Positions 1 through 10,371 of a stretch of 64,000 nucleotides of DNA are shown piece after piece. Below the pieces are notes generated by a model that saw only the letters and a program-made list of their open reading frames with translations, did not search any database and was not told the DNA's origin. Position 1 is the stretch's first letter, and every line of letters begins with the position of its first letter. Origin of the DNA: an uncultured Caldisericota bacterium (lineage in GTDB: Bacteria > Caldisericota > Caldisericia > Cryosericales > Cryosericaceae); NCBI GenBank assembly GCA_903871855.1, contig CAIQIK010000016.1, positions 62,001 through 126,000 of the forward strand, given 5' to 3'. A program made the translations under genes and the position numbers.

Positions 1-1190
1 ACGACGCCGGCCCCGACTGTGTGACCACCCTCGCGGATAGCGAAGCGGAGGCCTTCCTCCATGGCGATGTGCGTCATGAGAGTAACGGTCATCACGACGT
101 TGTCGCCGGGCATGGCCATTTCCTGGCCCTCGGGGAGGGCGATGGAACCGGTCACGTCGGTGGTGCGGAAGTAGAACTGGGGCTTGTAGCCAGGGAAGAA
201 GGGCTTGTGACGGCCACCTTCTGCCTGGGACAGGATGTAGACCTGTGCCTCGAACTTCGTGTGCGGAGTAATGGAACCGGGCTTGCAGATGACCTGCCCA
301 CGGCGCACTTCGTCATGCTCGATCCCACGGAGCAGGAGGCCGACGTTGTCGCCTGCCTCACCATCGTCGAGCAGCTTGTGGAACATCTCGATGCCGGTGA
401 CGACCGTCTTCTTCGTCTCCTCGGAAAGGCCGACGATCTCGACGTTGTCCGCCATCTTGACGATACCACGCTCAATACGACCTGTCGCAACAGTACCGCG
501 GCCGGTGATCGTGAAGACATCCTCGACAGCAAGCAGGAACGGCTTGTCGGTCGGACGGACGGGGGTCGGGATGTAGCTGTCGACGGCGTCCATCAGCTCC
601 CAGATCTTGTCGGTCCACTCATACTTGCCACGGGAACAATCACCTTCGTACTCCATGGCCTTGAGAGCGGAACCGCGGATGATGGGGGTTGCGTCACCAT
701 CGAAGTCGTTCTTCTTCAGGAGGTCACGGACTTCCATCTCGACGAGGTCGATCAGCTCGGGATCATCAACCTGGTCCACCTTGTTGAGGAAGACCACGAT
801 CCTCGGGACGTTGACCTGGTGAGCGAGCAGGAGGTGTTCGCGAGTCTGAGGCATGGGGCCCTCGGATGCGGCGACAACGAGGATGGCTCCGTCCATCTGG
901 GCGGCACCGGTGATCATGTTCTTGATGTAATCCGCGTGGCCAGGGCAATCGATGTGCGCATAGTGACGCTTCTCGGTCTCATACTCGGCGTGGTGGGCGT
1001 TGATCGTGACGCCGCGGGCTTTTTCTTCCGGAGCGTTGTCGATCTCGTCGTACCGCTTGACCGTCGTATGGCCCAGGGTAGCGAGGCACTTGGTGATGGC
1101 AGCAGTCAACGTCGTCTTGCCATGGTCAACGTGGCCGATGGTTCCGATGTTGACGTGCGGCTTGGTACGCTCAAACTTCTCTTTCGCCAT
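1..1190 (-). CDS. tuf: Elongation factor Tu (3' end cut by window edge)
   Basis: EF-Tu is the GTPase that carries aminoacyl-tRNA to the ribosomal A site. The frame starts at ATG 1190 after a strong AAGGAGG, and reads [26 protein letters not shown], with the P-loop at residues 19-26. [11 protein letters not shown] and NKVD follow, and domains 2 and 3 are intact. It runs off the window after GAGVV, so only about the last four or five residues are missing. It is the last gene of rpsL-rpsG-fusA-tuf, 16 nt after fusA, and is presumably driven by the promoter before rpsL. There is nothing odd in its sequence. Confidence 0.97.
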   Translation of the reverse strand, partial: MAKEKFERTKPHVNIGTIGHVDHGKTTLTAAITKCLATLGHTTVKRYDEIDNAPEEKARGVTINAHHAEYETEKRHYAHIDCPGHADYIKNMITGAAQMDGAILVVAASEGPMPQTREHLLLAHQVNVPRIVVFLNKVDQVDDPELIDLVEMEVRDLLKKNDFDGDATPIIRGSALKAMEYEGDCSRGKYEWTDKIWELMDAVDSYIPTPVRPTDKPFLLAVEDVFTITGRGTVATGRIERGIVKMADNVEIVGLSEETKKTVVTGIEMFHKLLDDGEAGDNVGLLLRGIEHDEVRRGQVICKPGSITPHTKFEAQVYILSQAEGGRHKPFFPGYKPQFYFRTTDVTGSIALPEGQEMAMPGDNVVMTVTLMTHIAMEEGLRFAIREGGHTVGAGV

Positions 1191-1206
1191 TATAACCTCC
1201 TTGTGA

Positions 1207-3297
1207 TTACGCCTTACTGGACAAACCCTCGAACTTGGTAACGACTTGCTCCCTTACGTCCTCAGAGACTCTCTGATAATGCGAGAACTCCATTGAGAAA
1301 GAACCACGGCCAGCCGTCAGGGAACGCAGAATGGTCGTATATCCAAACATGGCCGCCAGAGGCGCCGATGACTCGACCACCTGCAGGTGCCCACGATCTT
1401 GAATCTGCTGGATCGTGCCTCTTCTCGCCGTCACGCTGCCGATCACGTCACCGATATTCTCCTTTGGCACGACAATCTCAAGCTTCATGATGGGTTCAAG
1501 AAGGAAAGGGGACGCTTTTGTGCAACCTTCACGCAGCGCCTTGGAGGCAGCGATCTTGAACGCCATTTCTGATGAGTCGACTGGATGATATGATCCATCC
1601 GTAAGCGCAACTGTCACGTCGACAAGCGGGAATCCAAGAATGGGCCCCGAGGTGACTGCTTCGCGAACGCCGGCTTCGACAGACGAGACAAACTGTTTTG
1701 GCACCGAACCACCGACAGTCTTGTTTACAAACACGATTCCCGTACCACGCTCGCCCGGAGTGATTCTCAGGACGACGTCGCCATACTGACCATGTCCTCC
1801 GGTCTGCTTGATATACCTGCCCTGCTGGACGACTTCGCGACCGATTGCCTCGCGGTATGCGACCTGCGGTTCGCCAACAGCGGCGTTCACTCCGTATTCC
1901 CGCAATAGACGATCAATGATGATCTCCAGGTGGAGTTCACCCATACCCGAAATAATTGTCTCGGAAGTCTCTTCGTCCGTCTTGATTCGAAATGTAGGAT
2001 CCTCGATCGCGAACTTGGCCAGTGACGCAGCAAGCTTCTGCTGATCAGCCTTGGTCTTTGGCTCAATGGCAACCGAAACCACCGGCTCGGGGAAATGCAT
2101 GGTCTCCAACTGAATGAGCTTCTCTTCGTCGCACAAGCTCGTACCGGTGATGACGTCCCGCGAACCGACGATAGCCCCGAGATCCCCCGCACCAAGCTCC
2201 TCGACATCCTCACGCTTGTTGGCATGCATTCGAAGCAGCCTGCTGACCCGCTGCTTGTCACCTTTGTTCGCATTCACGACATATGAGCTGCTCCTCATGA
2301 CTCCTGAGTAGATGCGCACATAGGAAAGAATACCAACATAGGGATCCGACACGATCTTGAAGACCAGAGCCACCAGAGGACCGTTCACATCGCTCATGAC
2401 GTCTATCTTCTCGTCGGTTCCCGGAATCTTGCCAACAGCTGGCTTCACATCCAGGGGTGACGGGAGATAGTCCACAATGCCATCCAGGAGGGGCTGGATG
2501 CCCTTGTTACGGAATGATGACCCAACAAACACTGGGACTATGAGATTCGCGATTGTTGCCCGACGAAGAGCTGGCTTGACATGGCTCCACTCCATCGTGC
2601 CGGTAGCGACATACTCTTCCAGAGCTTTGTCGTCCACTTCGGCTACTGCCTCGATGAGATGCTCGCGAGCTTCAGCGACCTGAGCGGCCTCATTTCCATC
2701 AAGTTCAACGGTTTCATAGGTTTCACCAGTGGGATCAGTGAACACATACTTCCTAGCTTCCATCACGTCGAGGATTCCCGTGAACGCATCTTCCTTTCCG
2801 ACCGGCAATTGCACCAAGGCAGGCCGCGCTCCCAGTTTCTCACGAATTGCCACAACGGTCTTTTCAAGGTCTGCACCGACGCGGTCATACTTATTGACGT
2901 AAACGATGCGCGGGACGTGGTATTTGTCCGCCTGACGCCACACGGTTTCCGACTGAGCCTGTACTCCCTCGACACTAGACAGGATGATTACCCCACCGTC
3001 AAGCACTCTGAGAGCGCGCTCTACTTCTGCTGTGAAGTCCACGTGGCCGGGCGTATCAATGATGTTGATCTTGAAACCCTTCCAGAAAGCTGTGACAACA
3101 GCAGACTGAATCGTAATCCCGCGCTCACGCTCCTGGGGAAGAAAATCAGTGGTTGTGTTGCCATCATCGACATTGCCAAGCTTGTACGTAGACCCGGTAT
3201 AATAGAGAATTCGTTCCGAGGTCGTCGTCTTCCCGGCATCGATGTGAGCAATAATACCAATGTTTCGTATGTTGGTTAGATCGTTCTGATTAAGCAT
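1207..3297 (-). CDS. fusA: Elongation factor G (canonical)
   Basis: This is the translocase GTPase, 696 aa and close to the usual length. Visible motifs are AHIDAGKTT (residues 17-25), RGITI in switch I (59-63) and DTPGHVDF (81-88) with the catalytic His85. The G4 motif is NKYD instead of the more common NKMD. The domain IV tip segment [11 protein letters not shown] is present. The AUG lies about 8 nt after AAGGG. It sits 33 nt after rpsG in the str operon. A second EF-G-like gene occurs in this window between rpoB and rpoC; this copy has the canonical residues and is taken as the housekeeping factor. Confidence 0.97.
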   Translation of the reverse strand: MLNQNDLTNIRNIGIIAHIDAGKTTTSERILYYTGSTYKLGNVDDGNTTTDFLPQERERGITIQSAVVTAFWKGFKINIIDTPGHVDFTAEVERALRVLDGGVIILSSVEGVQAQSETVWRQADKYHVPRIVYVNKYDRVGADLEKTVVAIREKLGARPALVQLPVGKEDAFTGILDVMEARKYVFTDPTGETYETVELDGNEAAQVAEAREHLIEAVAEVDDKALEEYVATGTMEWSHVKPALRRATIANLIVPVFVGSSFRNKGIQPLLDGIVDYLPSPLDVKPAVGKIPGTDEKIDVMSDVNGPLVALVFKIVSDPYVGILSYVRIYSGVMRSSSYVVNANKGDKQRVSRLLRMHANKREDVEELGAGDLGAIVGSRDVITGTSLCDEEKLIQLETMHFPEPVVSVAIEPKTKADQQKLAASLAKFAIEDPTFRIKTDEETSETIISGMGELHLEIIIDRLLREYGVNAAVGEPQVAYREAIGREVVQQGRYIKQTGGHGQYGDVVLRITPGERGTGIVFVNKTVGGSVPKQFVSSVEAGVREAVTSGPILGFPLVDVTVALTDGSYHPVDSSEMAFKIAASKALREGCTKASPFLLEPIMKLEIVVPKENIGDVIGSVTARRGTIQQIQDRGHLQVVESSAPLAAMFGYTTILRSLTAGRGSFSMEFSHYQRVSEDVREQVVTKFEGLSSKA

Positions 3298-3330
3298 GCA
3301 GTGTTACTACCCTTCAACAGCGTTCCAGCT

Positions 3331-3801
3331 CTACCAGCGATAGTGAGAGTATGACTTGTTCGCCTCTGCCATCCGGTGGACATCCGACTTCTTCTTGAAG
3401 GCGGAGCCGGTCTCGGAAACAGCATCAATCATCTCATACGCGATCTTCTCAGTCATCGACTTGCCAGCGCGTTTCTTCGCGGCATCGACGATCCATTCCA
3501 TGCTCAGGTTGATACCGCGGCGCGACTCAACCTCAACGGGTACCTGAAGTGTAGCTCCACCGACTCGGCGGGGTTTCACTTCAACCAGGGGCCGACACTT
3601 CTCAACGGCCTGCTGGAAGACTTCAATGCCAGGCTTTGCACCCTTCCCGTCAATGAGCTTGATGGCCCCATACACGATACCCTGTGCCTTGACCTTCTTG
3701 CCCTTCTTGAGAATCTTGTTGATGAAGTGGTTCAACAGCTCGCTGTTGTAGATGGGATCAGCCTGAGCTGGCTTGCGGAATTGCCGCTTCTTTCTAGGCA
3801 T
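3331..3801 (-). CDS. rpsG: 30S ribosomal protein S7
   Basis: S7 is a primary 16S rRNA binding protein of the 30S head. The 156-aa product begins [10 protein letters not shown] and ends SYSHYRW, both typical. Its start codon overlaps the rpsL stop by one base (TAATG), which implies translational coupling. Order and spacing match the universal str operon. In E. coli S7 is the autoregulator of this operon; whether that holds here cannot be read from the sequence. Confidence 0.98.
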   Translation of the reverse strand: MPRKKRQFRKPAQADPIYNSELLNHFINKILKKGKKVKAQGIVYGAIKLIDGKGAKPGIEVFQQAVEKCRPLVEVKPRRVGGATLQVPVEVESRRGINLSMEWIVDAAKKRAGKSMTEKIAYEMIDAVSETGSAFKKKSDVHRMAEANKSYSHYRW

Positions 3802-4202
3802 TACTTGCCACCTTTCTTTGCTGCGGCACTCTTCTTGGCTCGCTTGGCCCCGTACTTTGAACGTGCCTTCATGCGATTGGCCACGCCTGCAGTATCCAGT
3901 GTTCCACGAATGATGTGATAACGCACGCCAGGCAAATCCTTGACCCTGCCGCCACGAATCAGCACCATCGAGTGCTCCTGGAGGTTATGACCGATACCCC
4001 CGATGTAAGCCGTGACCTCCATGCCGTTAGTCAGACGAACTCTGGCAATCTTGCGCAATGCGGAGTTAGGCTTTTTCGGTGTCGCGGTCTTGACCTGGGT
4101 GCAGACACCCCTCTTCTGTGGGCAACCCTTGAGAGCCGGAGTCTTTGTCTTAAACTTCGGCTGCACGCGGGGTGACCGCACCAGCTGGTTAAATGTCGCC
4201 AT
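3801..4202 (-). CDS. rpsL: 30S ribosomal protein S12
   Basis: S12 is the decoding-centre protein, here 133 aa. The conserved decoding-site segment [11 protein letters not shown] is at residues 41-51; K43/K44 are the lysines whose substitution gives streptomycin resistance elsewhere, and they are wild type here. The basic C-terminal tail ([19 protein letters not shown]) is common in the family. The start is fixed by AGGAGG seven nt upstream of ATG. A good promoter lies 38 nt before the ATG, so the str operon can be transcribed independently of rpoBC. Confidence 0.98.
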   Translation of the reverse strand: MATFNQLVRSPRVQPKFKTKTPALKGCPQKRGVCTQVKTATPKKPNSALRKIARVRLTNGMEVTAYIGGIGHNLQEHSMVLIRGGRVKDLPGVRYHIIRGTLDTAGVANRMKARSKYGAKRAKKSAAAKKGGK

Positions 4203-4239
4203 ACAATTTCCTCCTAAAGACGTAAATGCACATCTTTAA

Positions 4240-4267
4240 ATGATATGCATTAGGGGGCAAGTGTCAA
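4240..4267 (-). promoter_or_regulatory. Promoter of rpsL-rpsG-fusA-tuf
   Basis: On the minus strand TTGACA (4262-4267) is separated by 16 nt from TATCAT (4240-4245), close to the sigma-70 consensus. The predicted leader is about 30 nt and contains AGGAGG. The -35 box lies inside the left arm of an inverted repeat (TGTCAAG 4262-4268 / CTTGACA 4278-4284) that is interleaved with a second one (GGGGGC 4253-4258 / GCCCCC 4274-4279). Confidence 0.8.
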
Positions 4268-4340
4268 GCGCTCGCCCCCTTGACAAATCACATGCCCACA
4301 ACCCAGAGGTCACTCACTCGACTCTCGGGCTGCGCTTATC

Positions 4341-7300
4341 CTAGATCTGGTTCCCGCGAGCCTCCCGCAGAAGCTCTGCCTGGGTCTTGCGCTTCTCAAA
4401 GATGAGCTCTGGAGATGATGTACCAGCAGGAATCGACTTGCCCACGATGACTGCTTCCTTGAGACCAGTGAGCCGGTCGATCTTGCCCTTGATAGCCGCG
4501 TCAGCAAGTACTCTTGGCGTCTCCTGGAACGATGCAGCGGACAAGAAACTATCCGTCTCAAGAGACGATTTTGTGATGCCCTGAAGCACGAGGTCGAAGG
4601 ACGCAGGTTTGCCACCCTGTGCGCGGACTTTGCGGTTCTGTAGCAGAAGTTCGTGTTTACTCACGATCTGGTCGGTAAAGAATGCCGTGTCGCCAGGATC
4701 AACAACCTTGACTTTCTTCAGCATCTGGCGAATGATCATCTCCACATGCTTGACGTTGATATCAACACCCTGAGAACGATAGACCTTCTGAACTTCCTGA
4801 ACGAGGTAGCGAGCTGTTTCCTCGACGCCCACCAGTTCAAGGAGACCCTTAGGATCAATGGAGCCCTCAGTAAGCTGGTCACCGACGCGCACGTGCGCTC
4901 CGTCTTTGACGCGGAACCTAGTCGTCGGCGAGATTTTGAACTTGGCTTCGGCACCCGTTTTAGCCGTGACAACAATCTGCTTCCTCTCCTCGAAGTTCTT
5001 CTCTTTCACATCGACGATATGAAATACGCCGTCTTGCGTCGATACGATCGCCTGCCCCTTTGGCGTACGTCCTTCGAAGATTTCCTCGACACGAGGCAGG
5101 CCGGTTGTGATATCGACGACCGCGATGCCTCCTGTGTGGAACGTGCGGAGGGTGAGCTGCGTGCCAGGTTCTCCGATGGACTGAGCCGCGATGACACCGA
5201 CCGCCTCCCCGACCTGAACATCATTGCCAGTGGACAGGTCACGGCCATAGCACATAGCACAGACGCCATTCTCGCTCTGGCACGTGATGGCAGAACGAAG
5301 ACGCACGCTGGTGATACCAAACTGTTCAATGGCGATCGCCGCTTCATCACGGATGAGACCATCCTTGGGAACAAGAACAATATCTTCGCCCACGACTACC
5401 TCGACAGACGTGATGCCAGCGCGCTTCGTCGCCGCCAGCACCTTCTCGGTAAGAGGGTCGCCCTTCTTCGCAAGAGTTTTCTTTCCCTCAGCAGACACGA
5501 TGTCTGTCGCAACGGGTCGGTCGAGGATACGTTCGAGCGTCGTCTTCGACCAGACAGGGTTCACTTTGATCGTCGATGCGCGGAGCACGATATCATCAGC
5601 TGCATACCGGCCGGCAATTTGTTCGCGGAGGCCAACGATGACAGCACCGCCGTCGACGACGGGCTGGACAGTCAAACCACCAACATACCGCTGGATCTTC
5701 AGGAACTTGAGGCCGAGGCCCTCCAGGCGTTTCGCCTGTTCCCATGAAATCTCTTCACCGGGCTGGATGATAGTCTCTCCGGTCAGAGGATTCACGACCC
5801 GTTCGTCGGCGATCTTGCCCGCCAGTTCCTCCGAAAGAGAGGACACCACCAGATTGCCAATCTTGATTTCACGCGCCTGAGAGTGTGTGCAATCTTCTTC
5901 GCGGACCACCAGTTCGTGCGCAACATCGACCAGACGTCGCGTCAAGTAGCCCGAGTCGGAGGTCTTCAATGCTGTGTCAGCCTGTCCCTTGCGGGTACCA
6001 TGCGTCGAAAGGAAGTACTCGAGCACAGACAGACCCTCACGGAGGTTAGACTTGATGGGGAACTCAATGATCTTTCCTGAGGGGTCCGACATCAAGCCTC
6101 GGATACCCGTCATCTGCACGATCTGCTTCTTGCTTCCACGAGCACCGGAGTCGGCCATGATGCGCACGGAGTTCTCTTCGGTAAGGTTGCGGAATACAGC
6201 CCGTTCGATCTCTGCTCCCTTATCCTGCCAGACCTGGACCACCTTAAGGTAACGGTCGTTGTATGAGAGAAGACCATTCTCGTAGAACTCGTTGATCTCG
6301 CGGACGGTCCTGTCGGCATCGTCCAGGATATGCTGTCGCTCGAGTGGCACTTCCATGTCTGTCAGTCCGATGGATATGCCCGATTCGGTCGCATATTTGA
6401 ATCCAAGTGTCTTGATGTTGTCGAGAAGGACATTGGTTTTGGACGCGCCAAACTGACGCGAAAAGTCCAGGATCATCGCCTCAATCTCCTTCTTTGGCAT
6501 CGTCTTGTTTTGGAAAGGAAAGTCACGATACTTGGCCTCACCCTCAAAGATGGTTGTCCGGAGTTCATCGTTGAACACCACCCGGCCCACAGTAGTACGA
6601 ACCTTTGCGCCACCCACACGAACAAGAACCGGGTCATGCACGCGCAACTTCCCAGACTCAAACAGGTAGAGGACGTCCTGCTCGCTGTACACAGGAGCGA
6701 AATTCCACTTCATCGCCTTCATCTTGTCCTTCATCTCATACGTGAGGTAGTAGGCCCCAAGCACCATGTCCTGAACGGGGCCTGCCATGGGGTTGCCGCT
6801 CGCTGGCGAGAAAATGTTGTAGGAAGAGAGCATGAGCAGCCGGGCCTCAGTCTGAGCCGCAAGGCTTAACGGAAGATGAATAGCCATCTGGTCTCCGTCG
6901 AAGTCGGCGTTGAATGGGGTGCACACGAGAGGTGATATCTGAATGGCCTTCTCGTCGATAAGGACGGGTTCGAAGGCCTGGATCGACAGACGGTGAAGGG
7001 TTGGCGCGCGGTTCAACAGGACAACGTTGCCTTTGACGACCTTCTCGAGGATGTTCCACACTTCTGGTGTCGGCTTCTCAACGATGTCCTTGGCGACCTT
7101 CATGCTGCCCACGACGCCTTCGCGCATAAGTCGATAAATGACATGTGGCTTGAACAGTTCGAGCGCCATTTCCTTGGGAACACCGCACTGACTGATCTTG
7201 AGTTGGGGGCCCGAAACAATGACGGCGCGGCCGGAATAGTCGACACGCTTGCCCAGAAGGTTCTGACGGAATCGACCCTCCTTGCCCTTCAGCTTGTCGC

Positions 7301-8246
7301 TGAGGGAGCGGAGCGGGCGGCCGTTCGCGTTGACCACGGGATACTGACGCTTGCTGTTGTCCAGCAGAGCATCCACGGCGTCCTGGAGCATCCGTTTCTC
7401 GTTTTGCAGCAGGATCTCCGGAGCATTTTCATCAATCATCTTTCCCAGACGGTTGTTGCGGTTGATGACCCGGCGGTACAACTCGTTGAGATCGTCGGAC
7501 GCAAACCGGCCACCTTCCAGTTGGACGAGGGGTCGAAGGTCTGGCGGAATCACCGGGATGCGGGTCATGATCATATCTGTGGGCTTCCGACTGTTGTTGA
7601 TGAGAGCCGTGACCACGTCCAGCTGCTTGACTGCCTTTGCACGATCCTGACGAGACTTGCCCTTGATCCGGACAAGGAGGCTGTCGCGCATCTTGTACAG
7701 GTCAAGGTCTTTCAGGAGTTCAAGGAACGCCTCGGCACCCTTCTTGGCAACGAACTTCTCGCCCTTGATCTTGCGATCGCGGAATTCCTCGTCAGTCACA
7801 AGCTGCTTGCGCAGGAGTCCTTCAGCATTGCCTGGGTCCAGGACAAGCCAGCTACCGAAAGAAATCACTTTCTCGACAGCCTTGCTCGGCATCTCGAGAA
7901 GAAGCGCGATATAGTTGACGGCATTACGGAAGTACCAGATATGCGCGACCGGAGCATGGAGTTCGATATGCCCCATGCGCTCGCGGCGAACGTTGGAATC
8001 GGCTACTTCGACGTGGCACTTGTCACAGACCTGCCCCTCGAAGCTTTTTCCTTTGAGCTTGCCACAACGGCACTGAAAACTCTTGGTCGGTCCGAAGATG
8101 ATTTCGCAGAATAGTCCATGGGGCTTCGGTTTGCCACTCCGGTAGTCAAGCGTTTCAGCCTCGGTCACCTCTCCGTGTGACCAGCTGCGTATTTCCTCCG
8201 GTGAAGCCAGGTGGAGGGACAGAGCCTCGATCTTGTTGTTTCTCAA
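4341..8246 (-). CDS. rpoC: RNA polymerase subunit beta'
   Basis: This is the catalytic beta' subunit, 1301 aa. An upstream in-frame ATG (8321) lies inside the preceding gene; TTG at 8246 is preferred because GGAGG sits 4 nt before it and the protein then begins [13 protein letters not shown], the family N-terminus. The first zinc site is C59/C61/C74/C77. The Mg-binding NADFDGDQ is at about residue 447. The second zinc site uses C784 in EEDC plus the cysteines in [11 protein letters not shown] near 989-999. Between GYLTRRL (about 765) and that second site are some 225 residues, against about 100 in E. coli, made of repeated barrel-sandwich-like modules. The gene is separated from rpoB by an EF-G paralogue, ending 16 nt before rpoC. 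Confidence 0.97.
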   Translation of the reverse strand: MRNNKIEALSLHLASPEEIRSWSHGEVTEAETLDYRSGKPKPHGLFCEIIFGPTKSFQCRCGKLKGKSFEGQVCDKCHVEVADSNVRRERMGHIELHAPVAHIWYFRNAVNYIALLLEMPSKAVEKVISFGSWLVLDPGNAEGLLRKQLVTDEEFRDRKIKGEKFVAKKGAEAFLELLKDLDLYKMRDSLLVRIKGKSRQDRAKAVKQLDVVTALINNSRKPTDMIMTRIPVIPPDLRPLVQLEGGRFASDDLNELYRRVINRNNRLGKMIDENAPEILLQNEKRMLQDAVDALLDNSKRQYPVVNANGRPLRSLSDKLKGKEGRFRQNLLGKRVDYSGRAVIVSGPQLKISQCGVPKEMALELFKPHVIYRLMREGVVGSMKVAKDIVEKPTPEVWNILEKVVKGNVVLLNRAPTLHRLSIQAFEPVLIDEKAIQISPLVCTPFNADFDGDQMAIHLPLSLAAQTEARLLMLSSYNIFSPASGNPMAGPVQDMVLGAYYLTYEMKDKMKAMKWNFAPVYSEQDVLYLFESGKLRVHDPVLVRVGGAKVRTTVGRVVFNDELRTTIFEGEAKYRDFPFQNKTMPKKEIEAMILDFSRQFGASKTNVLLDNIKTLGFKYATESGISIGLTDMEVPLERQHILDDADRTVREINEFYENGLLSYNDRYLKVVQVWQDKGAEIERAVFRNLTEENSVRIMADSGARGSKKQIVQMTGIRGLMSDPSGKIIEFPIKSNLREGLSVLEYFLSTHGTRKGQADTALKTSDSGYLTRRLVDVAHELVVREEDCTHSQAREIKIGNLVVSSLSEELAGKIADERVVNPLTGETIIQPGEEISWEQAKRLEGLGLKFLKIQRYVGGLTVQPVVDGGAVIVGLREQIAGRYAADDIVLRASTIKVNPVWSKTTLERILDRPVATDIVSAEGKKTLAKKGDPLTEKVLAATKRAGITSVEVVVGEDIVLVPKDGLIRDEAAIAIEQFGITSVRLRSAITCQSENGVCAMCYGRDLSTGNDVQVGEAVGVIAAQSIGEPGTQLTLRTFHTGGIAVVDITTGLPRVEEIFEGRTPKGQAIVSTQDGVFHIVDVKEKNFEERKQIVVTAKTGAEAKFKISPTTRFRVKDGAHVRVGDQLTEGSIDPKGLLELVGVEETARYLVQEVQKVYRSQGVDINVKHVEMIIRQMLKKVKVVDPGDTAFFTDQIVSKHELLLQNRKVRAQGGKPASFDLVLQGITKSSLETDSFLSAASFQETPRVLADAAIKGKIDRLTGLKEAVIVGKSIPAGTSSPELIFEKRKTQAELLREARGNQI

Positions 8247-8262
8247 TCTTCCTCCCTTCGAA

Positions 8263-10350
8263 CTACTCTTCTTCCTCGGCGACCATGGTGGCCTTCGCGT
8301 CAGCGATGATTTTTTCAGCAATGCGCTCGGGCACTTCCTCGTAGCGATTAACCTTCATCGAGTACGTACCGGTTCCCTGAGTCATGGAGCCCAAGTCGAT
8401 ACCGTAGCTCAACATCTCCGCAAGTGGTACGGACGCCTTGATGATCTGTTTGCCCTGTATGTTCTCCATACCTGAGATCTTGCCACGCTTGCTTGTAAGG
8501 TCGCCCATAACGTCGCCCATATACTTCTCGTCGACAATGGTTTCAAGCGCAACAATCGGCTCCAGCAGAATGGGGTTGCACTGCCCAAATCCTTTCTTGA
8601 ACGCCAACGATCCAGCTAGCTTGAAAGCCATTTCCGACGAATCGACGGGATGGTAGGATCCATCAACAACGGCAACCTTGATATCCACCGCGGGATATCC
8701 AGCCAACTGGCCTTTGCTCATGGTCTCCAGCATACCCTTCTCGATAGCAGGGATGTACTGTTTTGGAATTGCTCCTCCGAACACCTTGTTTTCGAAAACC
8801 CAGCCACCACCGCGCTCATTTGGTTCCATCTCAATCCAACAATGACCGAACTGCCCGTGACCACCAGTCTGCTTCTTGTGCTTACCCTCAACGCGCGCCT
8901 TGCCCTTGATCGTTTCGCGGTATGGTACGCGGGGCACCTCCAAGTCGATGTTCACGCCAAATTTCTTCTGAAGACGCTCCACGATAACCTGAAGATGGGC
9001 TTCACCTAACCCGCTGAGAATGGTCTCATGGGTCTCTGCGTTCTTGTCGATGACTACGGCGGGTTCTTCTTCCTTGAGCCGGCTCAACGTGGAGCTCAGC
9101 TTGTCGTCGTCGGCCCTGGTCTTCGGTTTGAGAGAGCGCATGAGAAGTGGGGGCGAGAACACAATGGGCGCTAGATCGAGAGGGGCATTCTTCGTCGAAA
9201 TCGTGTCATTCGTCGCAGTCTGTACCAGTTTCGAGATGACAACGATGTCCCCGGCAATTCCTTCATCCACGGGTTCCTGCTTCTTCCCAACCATGTGGAA
9301 GAGGCCGCCGATCTTTTCTGAGGCATCTTTCGTTGCGTTGTAGATGTCGTGAGAAATTCTCCCGCTGTAGACGCGCACAAACGACAACTTGCCGACAAAC
9401 GGGTCCGAGGTAGTCTTGAACACAAACGCCGCTACATGCGCCGCCGGATCTGCGCAGAGTTCCAGCGTCTCATCGGTATCCCTGCGAGTCGCTTGGACCG
9501 AAACCTCCACAGGCGAAGGAGCGTGGGACGACACGAAATCCATGAGGTAGTCGCAACCGACTCCTTTTAGAGCCGAAACAGCAAGGACCGGGAACACCTG
9601 GCGTTTCTTGAACGCTTTCGTGAAGACCATCACGAGTTCGTCCTGAGTCAGAGCTTCTCCCCCAAGATATTTCTCCATGACGGCGTCATCCGATTCCGCA
9701 ACGGCTTCGGTGAGGGCAACGCGCGCCGACTCATACTCGGACCTGACGCCATCGGGAATGATGTCGGACACGCTCGCCTCGTTGTTGCCAGTTGCGTACG
9801 CATAGACCTTGCCAGTAAGAACGTTGACAAACGAAGAGAAAGCAGGACCTGAAACAATCGGAATCGTCAATGCGGCAACCTTGTGTCCAAACGCATTTTG
9901 CAACTCAGCAACCCGGGCGTCGAAATCGATATTCTCCAGATCGACCTTGTTGATTACAAATGCGACGGGAATATGCTGCGCTTCGCAGAGACCCCAGAAA
10001 CGTGGGGTCTGGACTTCAATACCTGCCCCGGCGTTGATTGTGAGGAGTGCAGCGTCAGCTATCCTGACCGCTTCCTGTGCCTCTGTCATGAAATCGGCAT
10101 ACCCCGGGGTATCAAGCAGATTCAGCCGAACCCCTTTGTAGTCAAACTCGCAAAGGCCGATACTTGTGCTGATGTGGCGTTTGATCTCCTCATCCAGGTA
10201 GTCGGATACAGTCGTTCCATCTTCGACCCGGCCAACTCTCTGGCTTGCGCCGGCGCGGAAAACCAGGCGTTCTGTGATCATCGTCTTGCCAGAGCCACCT
10301 TGTCCAACCAGCGCGAAGTTCCTTATGTCACTCGGGCTGAATCTGCTCAC
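8263..10350 (-). CDS. EF-G-like translational GTPase (EF-G2 type)
   Basis: A 695-aa protein with all five EF-G domains but clear differences from fusA. The P-loop is GQGGSGKT (16-23), lacking the usual HxDAGKT. Switch I reads KRHIS where EF-G has RGIT. G3 is DTPGYADF (80-87), so the catalytic His is Tyr84. G4 is NKVD. The domain IV segment [11 protein letters not shown] is retained and the C-terminus is acidic (EEEE). These changes are typical of the EF-G2/FusA2 family, whose cellular role is poorly defined; some members bind ribosomes without full translocase activity. The start is GTG after GGGGAGG. It lies 21 nt after rpoB and 16 nt before rpoC, an unusual place, so it should be co-expressed with RNA polymerase. 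Confidence 0.9.
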   Translation of the reverse strand: MSRFSPSDIRNFALVGQGGSGKTMITERLVFRAGASQRVGRVEDGTTVSDYLDEEIKRHISTSIGLCEFDYKGVRLNLLDTPGYADFMTEAQEAVRIADAALLTINAGAGIEVQTPRFWGLCEAQHIPVAFVINKVDLENIDFDARVAELQNAFGHKVAALTIPIVSGPAFSSFVNVLTGKVYAYATGNNEASVSDIIPDGVRSEYESARVALTEAVAESDDAVMEKYLGGEALTQDELVMVFTKAFKKRQVFPVLAVSALKGVGCDYLMDFVSSHAPSPVEVSVQATRRDTDETLELCADPAAHVAAFVFKTTSDPFVGKLSFVRVYSGRISHDIYNATKDASEKIGGLFHMVGKKQEPVDEGIAGDIVVISKLVQTATNDTISTKNAPLDLAPIVFSPPLLMRSLKPKTRADDDKLSSTLSRLKEEEPAVVIDKNAETHETILSGLGEAHLQVIVERLQKKFGVNIDLEVPRVPYRETIKGKARVEGKHKKQTGGHGQFGHCWIEMEPNERGGGWVFENKVFGGAIPKQYIPAIEKGMLETMSKGQLAGYPAVDIKVAVVDGSYHPVDSSEMAFKLAGSLAFKKGFGQCNPILLEPIVALETIVDEKYMGDVMGDLTSKRGKISGMENIQGKQIIKASVPLAEMLSYGIDLGSMTQGTGTYSMKVNRYEEVPERIAEKIIADAKATMVAEEEE

Positions 10351-10371
10351 CTTTTCCTCCCCAAGAGAATG

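Noticed and set aside
21-1241. 406-codon plus-strand open frame
   Set aside because: Exact antisense of tuf; its translation has no family features, and tuf on the other strand is unmistakable.
4253-4279. GGGGGC/GCCCCC hairpin as rpoC terminator
   Set aside because: No T tract follows on the minus strand, and the arms overlap the rpsL promoter; kept only as part of the regulatory dyad.
6993-8114. 373-codon plus-strand open frame
   Set aside because: Antisense shadow of rpoC caused by codon bias.
8247-8321. 25-residue N-terminal extension of rpoC starting at ATG
   Set aside because: It overlaps the end of the EF-G paralogue and lacks a ribosome-binding site; TTG 8246 fits the family N-terminus.
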